DNA of 6,344 bases from Methanobacteriota archaeon (lineage in GTDB: Archaea; Thermoplasmatota; Thermoplasmata; RBG-16-68-12). The notes beneath the pieces were generated by a model that saw nothing but the letters and a program-made list of their open reading frames with translations, did no database searches and was not told the DNA's origin. Location: positions 1 through 6,344 of the forward strand of contig VBLR01000167.1 in assembly GCA_005878665.1 (NCBI GenBank). The letters are read 5' to 3'. Below are positions 1 through 3,977 of this stretch, one piece after another. Each line of letters opens with the position of its first letter. Positions within the stretch are counted from its first letter, which is position 1. A program made the translations under genes and the position numbers.

Positions 1-586
1 ACTTCCGGCGACCGCTGATGGCGAGGTTCTTCACGAGCCGCGGCGATCCGAACAACAGGGAATCGAAGTCCTGCGACGCCGCCGCGTATGCCACGCCGCT
101 CTGGGCCATCGCGCTCGCCTGCGCCTCCCCTTCCGCGGGCGCTTGGACCCATGGGATTCCGAGCAACTCGAGGAGTCGCTTCGACTGGTCGACCATCTCA
201 TCCGTGAGCCGCGAGGTCTGCATCGCCTTCGTGCGAGCGGTCGCGAGGTCTCCGATCTCGACGGCCTCCCGCCACTCCCGCTCCGCTCGCCGCTTGATCT
301 CGCCTCGGGCCACGAGGGTGCGGGCCTTCAGCCGAGGCGGCTCCCCATCGAAGACGAACGCAGGCTTGATGCTCGCCGCGACGAAGTTCGAGACGCGGTA
401 GATGATCCCGGACAGGTGCGACGTCACACGGCCTTCGTGGTCCATCAGCGGGGTTCCGTCCGGTTGGCGGATGATCGCGAGGAACTGGTACAACGTGTTG
501 AAGGCGTCGATCGCGAGAATTTTCCCGGCGAAATCCTCGAGCGTCCGCGGCTCGGAGCTGACGATATCCGCGAGGTTAATGCCCAT
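1..586 (-). CDS. fen: Flap endonuclase 1 (FEN-1), N-terminal 195 codons, truncated by the window edge
   Basis: Structure-specific 5' flap endonuclease of lagging-strand maturation and base-excision repair, normally stimulated by PCNA. The reading frame is open to base 1, so only residues 1-195 of a usual length near 340 are present; the C-terminal part and PCNA-binding tail lie outside. The family's N-terminal and intermediate regions are both clear: MGINLADIV start, LAIDAFNTLYQFL (D27), the RQPDGTPLMD / GRVTSHLSG segment, PAFVFDGEPP (D80), TSRLTDEMV, GIPWVQAPAEGEAQA (E152, E154), AASQDFDSLLFG (D173, D175) and ISGRRK. These carboxylates fall at the metal-binding positions known in archaeal FEN-1; only the last Asp, near residue 236, is off the window. 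The ATG at 586-584 is the only possible start, because an in-frame TAG (613-611) lies nine codons upstream with no start codon between. There is no Shine-Dalgarno; a TATA-like box suggests a leaderless message. Identification is very secure. Confidence 0.97.
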   Translation of the reverse strand, partial: MGINLADIVSSEPRTLEDFAGKILAIDAFNTLYQFLAIIRQPDGTPLMDHEGRVTSHLSGIIYRVSNFVAASIKPAFVFDGEPPRLKARTLVARGEIKRRAEREWREAVEIGDLATARTKAMQTSRLTDEMVDQSKRLLELLGIPWVQAPAEGEAQASAMAQSGVAYAAASQDFDSLLFGSPRLVKNLAISGRRK

Positions 587-606
587 TCGGACGGCAGAAG
601 GTGAGG

Positions 607-617
607 CATTCTAAAGC
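607..617 (-). promoter_or_regulatory. TATA-like box of the flap endonuclease gene
   Basis: On the minus strand the sequence reads GCTTTAGAATG, an A/T-rich island in GC-rich DNA, preceded by ACAAAC that could serve as a BRE. Its centre is about 26-28 nt from the A of the ATG at 586. That is the spacing at which archaeal TBP/TFB would place the transcription start on the start codon itself. It fits the missing ribosome binding site. Confidence 0.55.
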
Positions 618-665
618 GTTTGTGCGCGCGGGAAACGATGTCACGCGAGGGAGACCGGCGGGCCA

Positions 666-682
666 GTGTTCTCCGTGAACAC
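666..682. promoter_or_regulatory. Interrupted palindrome, possible operator
   Basis: GTGTTC (666-671) and GAACAC (677-682) are perfect inverted arms around a 5-nt spacer, TCCGT. The element lies in the 158-bp region between divergent fen and the first HAF gene. A short dyad like this suits a dimeric helix-turn-helix regulator, but a single six-base dyad can arise by chance and nothing else supports binding. Confidence 0.3.
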
Positions 683-731
683 AGCTGAACCGACGCCATC
701 TTACCGACCTTCCCGAGTTCGCCTCGCGGAC

Positions 732-736
732 GGAGG
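732..736 (+). promoter_or_regulatory. Shine-Dalgarno of the first HAF gene
   Basis: GGAGG lies 8 nt upstream of the TTG at 745. This spacing favours TTG 745 as the start over the in-frame GTG at 772, which has no ribosome binding site at a suitable distance. A weak TATA-like TCTTACCG near 700-707 could give a short leader that includes this site. Confidence 0.5.
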
Positions 737-744
737 GACGTGAC

Positions 745-2625
745 TTGATCCTTGAACTCGAAGCGTCCGTCGTGACGTCGAGACCTCGGGCGGTCCGCCT
801 GGTGATCCCATTCTTCGTGGGCGTGGTCCTGATCCTGGCCGCGTTGATCGCCATCCCCAAGGCGTCGGCCGCGCCGCCAGGCGTGTTCCAGCCCCCGCAC
901 TCCGATTACGGAGTCGACACGGACTCAGACGGGCTGTTCAACGCTCTCGTCGTCGAAGTCAACATGTCGATCGCGCAGACGGGGGATTATCTGATCAGCG
1001 CGTATCTTCACGACGCGTCATACCGATTGTCCACGGGGAATTCCACACAAGCCCATCTCGACCCGGGACCGAATTCGGTCCCCGTCGCCTTGGACGGGTG
1101 GCGGATTAACGTGTCCGGCGTGGACGGACCGTACAGCGTCGAGCTCTCCCTCTATGAACGCACGTACGGCCTGAGCGACTCGGGCGTCCACACCACCGCG
1201 GCGTACAGCCACCTCGAGTTCGAGTCTCCCCCGGCGTACCTCGTTCCGCCGTTTGCCGACGTCGGAGTCGACACAAATGGGAACGGCCGATTCGACGACC
1301 TCGCCGTCGACGTCAATTTGACGGTCGAGCAAACGGACTACTACGGTCTGTCCGGAAACCTCCACGGCCTCGACGTATCCGCGTCAACCCCATGGCAGTC
1401 GTACGCGCCGGGCTCCTACTGGGTCCGACTCCTCTTCGATGGGACTGCAATCCACGAGAAGGGGATCGACGGCCCGTATGTCGTCGACTTCACGCTTTAC
1501 ATGAGGGACTGGCAGATTGGGTTCAACAACTACACGACCGGGCCGTACCGGGCCTCGGACTTCGAGAGCCCGCCTCCGCCGCCCCCGCGGAACCTCGGGA
1601 CGCTCCCCGGCGGCCGAGTCAGTTTCGCCTACGCCATCAACGATGCCGGCCAGGTCGTCGGCACCAGCGAGGGCGGATCCGGGGCCTTCCTCTGGCAGAA
1701 TGGCGTCATGATGGACCTCGGGACCCTGGGTGGCGCCTCCTCGAGCGCGTCGGGGATCAACGAGGCGGGCCAGATCGTCGGCATTAGCAACAATGCGTCC
1801 GGAGAATCCCATGCGTTCGTCTGGGACAACGGCACGATGACGGACCTCGGGACGCTTCCCGGGGATTACTACAGCGAAGCGTACGGCATCAGCGATGCCG
1901 GCCAGGTCGTCGGCTACAGCTTTGATTCGAGCCGGACATACCACGCATTCCTGTGGCAAGCCGGCACCATGACCGACCTCGGGAATCTGGGTGTAGCCTA
2001 CTACACCGTCGCGTGGGCGATCAACGACGCCGGGCAAGCCGTCGGCGGGAGCAGCCCCGACTACGGCGCAGAGCACGCATTCCTCTGGTCCGGCGGTGGG
2101 ATGCAAGACCTCGGGACCCTCGGGGGCTCCGCAAGCGAAGCCCGGGCCATTAACGACGCGGGCCAAGTGGTCGGATGGAGCCTCAATGCCAGCGGCGCAA
2201 CGCACGCGTTCCTCTGGCAGAACGGCACGATGACCGACCTGGGCACGCTTCCGGGCGGATACGCAGGTTACGCCTATGGCATCAACGACGCCGGGCAAGT
2301 CGTCGGGACCAGCGAGGATTCGTCCGGCGTCACGCATGCATTCCTCTGGTCCGGCGGCACGATGATCGACCTCGGCACGTTGGGAGGCTGTTGCGGCGAA
2401 GCGCGGGGGATCAACGATGCCCACCAAGTGGTGGGCGGGAGCGCGACGGCGGCAGGGTTCACGAACGCCGTCCTCTGGACCGTCCCGGGCCCTGACGGCC
2501 CGCAGTCCCCCGCGAGCCTGGCGGGTGAACCGGGATCGGCTTCGGCAAGCCCGCACCCAATCGGTGGGGGGACCGGAGGGACGATTCCCGCGGCGCGATC
2601 GAAACTCGATGCCTTCGGGAACTAG
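745..2625 (+). CDS. Secreted HAF-repeat protein with two Ca-loop-like modules (HAF-A)
   Basis: A 626-residue exported protein of unknown function. Residues 14-37 form a basic-then-hydrophobic signal peptide, with a possible cleavage site at KASA/APPG (about 42). Two related modules follow (52-163 and 170-277). Each opens with an Asp/Asn loop (DTDSDGLFN at 58-66; DTNGNGRFD at 176-184) like Ca-binding loops, and each ends in FESPP. After a proline run come seven HAF repeats (283-583) with the consensus DLGTLGG..AYGINDAGQVVG.S....HAFLW.NGTMT. The tail (584-626) is rich in Gly, Ser and Pro and has no membrane helix, so the protein is released or held by an uncleaved N-terminus. Nine N-X-S/T sequons (73, 99, 122, 191, 262, 350, 362, 481, 493) suggest N-glycosylation. 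Start: TTG 745 is preferred for its Shine-Dalgarno; GTG 772 is the alternative. HAF repeats are known as probable extracellular repeats (TIGR02913), but their ligand is not established. Confidence 0.88.
   Translation: MILELEASVVTSRPRAVRLVIPFFVGVVLILAALIAIPKASAAPPGVFQPPHSDYGVDTDSDGLFNALVVEVNMSIAQTGDYLISAYLHDASYRLSTGNSTQAHLDPGPNSVPVALDGWRINVSGVDGPYSVELSLYERTYGLSDSGVHTTAAYSHLEFESPPAYLVPPFADVGVDTNGNGRFDDLAVDVNLTVEQTDYYGLSGNLHGLDVSASTPWQSYAPGSYWVRLLFDGTAIHEKGIDGPYVVDFTLYMRDWQIGFNNYTTGPYRASDFESPPPPPPRNLGTLPGGRVSFAYAINDAGQVVGTSEGGSGAFLWQNGVMMDLGTLGGASSSASGINEAGQIVGISNNASGESHAFVWDNGTMTDLGTLPGDYYSEAYGISDAGQVVGYSFDSSRTYHAFLWQAGTMTDLGNLGVAYYTVAWAINDAGQAVGGSSPDYGAEHAFLWSGGGMQDLGTLGGSASEARAINDAGQVVGWSLNASGATHAFLWQNGTMTDLGTLPGGYAGYAYGINDAGQVVGTSEDSSGVTHAFLWSGGTMIDLGTLGGCCGEARGINDAHQVVGGSATAAGFTNAVLWTVPGPDGPQSPASLAGEPGSASASPHPIGGGTGGTIPAARSKLDAFGN
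898..1575 (+). repeat. Two tandem Ca-loop-like modules inside HAF-A
   Basis: Two copies of about 110 residues can be aligned by eye. Each starts with (S/A)D.GVDT.(S/G)(D/N)G.F, continues as (V/D).V(N).(S/T)(I/V).QT..Y..S..LH, contains GVDGPY or GIDGPY, and ends DFESPP or EFESPP. The Asp/Asn-rich opening resembles EF-hand, dockerin or thrombospondin-3 calcium loops. The remainder looks all-beta. Calcium binding is inferred from spacing alone. Confidence 0.7.
1591..2493 (+). repeat. Seven HAF repeats of HAF-A
   Basis: Seven units of 41-44 residues begin at residues 283, 324, 367, 411, 455, 498 and 542. Each has DLG(T/N)L(P/G)G, then (A/S).(G/A)I(N/S)(D/E)AGQ.VG, then HAFLW or a close variant. 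The seventh drifts (HQVVG, NAVLW) and holds the protein's only two cysteines, the adjacent pair at 549-550. Seven units would suit a closed seven-bladed propeller, though that fold is inference. Confidence 0.9.
1942..1982 (+). repeat. 41-bp tract shared with the second HAF gene (copy 1)
   Basis: This stretch at the repeat 3/4 junction of HAF-A, coding for HAFLWQAGTMTDLG, matches 3340-3380 in HAF-B at 40 of 41 bases (G for C at 1953). The last 29 bases are identical. Synonymous sites agree too, beyond what protein conservation needs. Confidence 0.85.
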
Positions 2626-2732
2626 CCGGTGCACGGAACCGAGCACCCACGACAAAAAGTGGACTAGGCTTCCCGTCCTCGGTGCCCGTTGGACCTCGAA
2701 CTGTTTGCGACCAAACACAACCGAAGCGTCAG

Positions 2733-2739
2733 CTTATCA
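2733..2739 (+). promoter_or_regulatory. TATA-like box of the second HAF gene
   Basis: CTTATCA, with purine-containing CGAAGCG upstream as a possible BRE, is centred about 28 nt before the ATG at 2764. There is no Shine-Dalgarno before that ATG, so a leaderless message from its own promoter is plausible despite the upstream HAF gene. The rest of the 138-bp gap (2626-2763) holds only a weak GGTGC/GCACC hairpin (2628-2647). Confidence 0.4.
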
Positions 2740-2763
2740 GGGACCCATTTCAGTCCGGGCGTC

Positions 2764-3855
2764 ATGTTACGGATGGGAAGAACACTCGTGATTGGACTGC
2801 TGGTCCTCTTCGCGCTATCGTTGGTAACGGCGTCTCATGCCTCGTCCACGGTCTCGGTGCGAGACCTCGGAGTCCTGCCGGGTTACACGACGACCGAGGC
2901 CCAGGGGATCAACGAAGCGGGACGGATTGTCGGGACGAGCGGCGACGGCGGATCCCAGTCTCGTCCGTTCCTGTGGAACGACGGCGTCATGACGAACCTC
3001 GGGACGCTCGGCGGCAGCCGCGGCATCGCACATGGGATCAGCGACACCGGTTTCATCGCCGGCGAGAGCGAGGTCGCCTCCCATGAGATGCATGCGTTCC
3101 TCTGGGAGAACGGAAACATGAAGGACCTCGGTCTCGGCGTCGCCTTCGCGGTCAACGATCAAGGACAGGCGGCCGGCTGTGGATTCCCCACGTCTTCGGC
3201 GCCCCCCTGTCATGCCGTCCTCTGGCAGAGCGGCCAGGTGACGGACCTCGGGACCCTCGGCGGTCATTCCGGCTCGGCGTACGGCATCAACGACGCCGGC
3301 CAGGTCGTGGGCAGCAGTCTCTCGACGGACGGCTTCATGCACGCATTCCTCTGGCAAGCCGGCACCATGACCGACCTCGGAGGTCTGCCGGGATACCAGT
3401 TCAGCGCCGCGTGGGACATCAACGCCGCGGGCCAGGTCGTGGGCAGTAGCATCGGCGCCGACGGCATCACGCACGCCGTCCTCTGGGAGGCCGGCGTTGT
3501 CCGGGACCTCGGGAATCTGGGCGGTCGCGCCACGATCGCGTACGGCATCAACGACGCCGGCCAGGTCGTGGGGATCTCCATCCCCGCGGACGGTCCGATC
3601 GACGGATTCCTGTGGCGGGACGGCGTGATGACGAAGTTGCCGACCCCGGGCAATGGCGACGGCGCAGGGTCCGACATCAACGGGGCCGGTCAGGTGGTCG
3701 GCGGCCACTACCTGTACGCGTTCGGCGCGACGCCAGCCACGCCGATGTCCGGCATGGCGTTCTACATCGCGTCCGCAGGGCTCGCCGGGGCGACGTTCGC
3801 CTTCTATCACGTTCGCCGGAGCTTCCGACCGCGGAAGAATCCGAACAGGAGGTGA
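2764..3855 (+). CDS. HAF-repeat protein with C-terminal membrane anchor (HAF-B)
   Basis: A 363-residue surface protein of unknown function, paralogous to the HAF gene 138 bp upstream on the same strand. A typical signal peptide (MGRTLVIGLLVLFALSLVTASHA, here residues 4-26) leads straight into seven HAF units starting at 34, 78, 121, 161, 204, 248 and 291. The third lacks the LGG..G stretch, and the seventh has lost DLG and HAFLW. A hydrophobic segment (about 329-348) followed by RRSFRPRKNPNRR looks like a membrane helix with a cytoplasmic basic stop-transfer tail. The only two cysteines, C139 and C149, flank an insertion in repeat 3 and could form a disulfide. Unlike HAF-A it lacks Ca-loop modules and has no N-X-S/T sequon. 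Start: ATG 2764 is chosen for the TATA spacing. ATG 2773 is nearly as good, and the frame also opens at TTG 2689, whose MDLEL resembles the MILEL start of HAF-A. The gene ends in two rare Arg codons, AGG AGG. Confidence 0.87.
   Translation: MLRMGRTLVIGLLVLFALSLVTASHASSTVSVRDLGVLPGYTTTEAQGINEAGRIVGTSGDGGSQSRPFLWNDGVMTNLGTLGGSRGIAHGISDTGFIAGESEVASHEMHAFLWENGNMKDLGLGVAFAVNDQGQAAGCGFPTSSAPPCHAVLWQSGQVTDLGTLGGHSGSAYGINDAGQVVGSSLSTDGFMHAFLWQAGTMTDLGGLPGYQFSAAWDINAAGQVVGSSIGADGITHAVLWEAGVVRDLGNLGGRATIAYGINDAGQVVGISIPADGPIDGFLWRDGVMTKLPTPGNGDGAGSDINGAGQVVGGHYLYAFGATPATPMSGMAFYIASAGLAGATFAFYHVRRSFRPRKNPNRR
3277..3311 (+). repeat. 35-bp perfect direct repeat within HAF-B (copy 1)
   Basis: This stretch, coding for AYGINDAGQVVG in repeat 4, is identical over 35 bases to 3538-3572 in repeat 6, including every third codon position. 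It implies recent copying or gene conversion within the array. Confidence 0.85.
3340..3380 (+). repeat. 41-bp tract shared with HAF-A (copy 2)
   Basis: The tract lies at the repeat 4/5 junction of HAF-B, codes for HAFLWQAGTMTDLG, and differs from 1942-1982 at one base. Confidence 0.85.
3538..3572 (+). repeat. 35-bp perfect direct repeat within HAF-B (copy 2)
   Basis: Repeat 6 copy of the stretch at 3277-3311, base for base identical, including the GTGGG that follows the GQV codons. Confidence 0.85.
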
Positions 3856-3885
3856 ATGTCGAACCGAATCTTCTAGAAACTAGCA

Positions 3886-3927
3886 CCGGGGGCAACGGTC
3901 GGGATCCGCTCCCCGAGGTGCCCCCGG
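3886..3927. terminator. Nested hairpin between convergent genes
   Basis: Outer arms CCGGGGGCA (3886-3894) and TGCCCCCGG (3919-3927) are perfectly complementary over 9 bp. Inside them TCGGG (3899-3903) pairs with CCCGA (3912-3916) around an 8-nt loop. The element sits in the 122-bp gap between the HAF-B stop and the stop of the convergent gene, so it could serve either transcript. The only T-run is TTTT at 3939-3942 on the plus strand. Archaeal termination relies mainly on T-tracts, so a role in 3'-end protection or in blocking read-through is equally possible. Confidence 0.5.
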
Positions 3928-3977
3928 ACGTCCCGCGTGTTTTCGCAGCTCTTCCGTTCCATCGAGCGCTCCGGTCT

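Larger units (their letters stand above)
2863..3744 (+). repeat. Seven HAF repeats of HAF-B
   Basis: Units of about 37-44 residues follow the pattern DLGTLGG..GSAYGINDAGQVVG.S...G..HAFLWQ.G.MT. Repeats 1, 2, 4, 5 and 6 are regular, repeat 3 is shortened at its front, and repeat 7 is degenerate (KLPTPG, INGAGQVVG). The order of LGG and LPG variants in repeats 4-6 matches repeats 5-7 of HAF-A, which may reflect how the arrays were copied. Confidence 0.88.

Noticed and set aside
445..900. 151-codon minus-strand frame over the fen start and HAF-A start
   Set aside because: It overlaps the well-supported fen frame and the HAF-A signal peptide. Its composition is Arg/Ser/His-rich without any domain.
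2464..2625. Possible frameshift that removed a membrane anchor from HAF-A
   Set aside because: Translation of the alternative frame open at this position (2417-2791) gives Arg-rich text with no hydrophobic segment, so there is no sign of a lost anchor.
2628..2647. GGTGC/GCACC hairpin after the HAF-A stop as a terminator
   Set aside because: Only five base pairs with a ten-base loop and no T-tract after it.
1384..2718. 444-codon open frame on the minus strand opposite the HAF-A gene
   Set aside because: Arg-, Val- and Glu-rich repeated text that mirrors the periodic HAF codons on the other strand. GC-rich repeats keep antisense frames open. It has no start signals or recognisable domain.
1942..3572. 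Repeated DNA considered as a CRISPR array or mobile-element repeat
   Set aside because: The repeats are in frame, code for HAF units, and have no unique spacers of even length or transposase nearby.
2815..3810. 331-codon open frame on the minus strand opposite the HAF-B gene
   Set aside because: Same cause as the antisense frame of HAF-A: it only reflects the repeat array on the plus strand.
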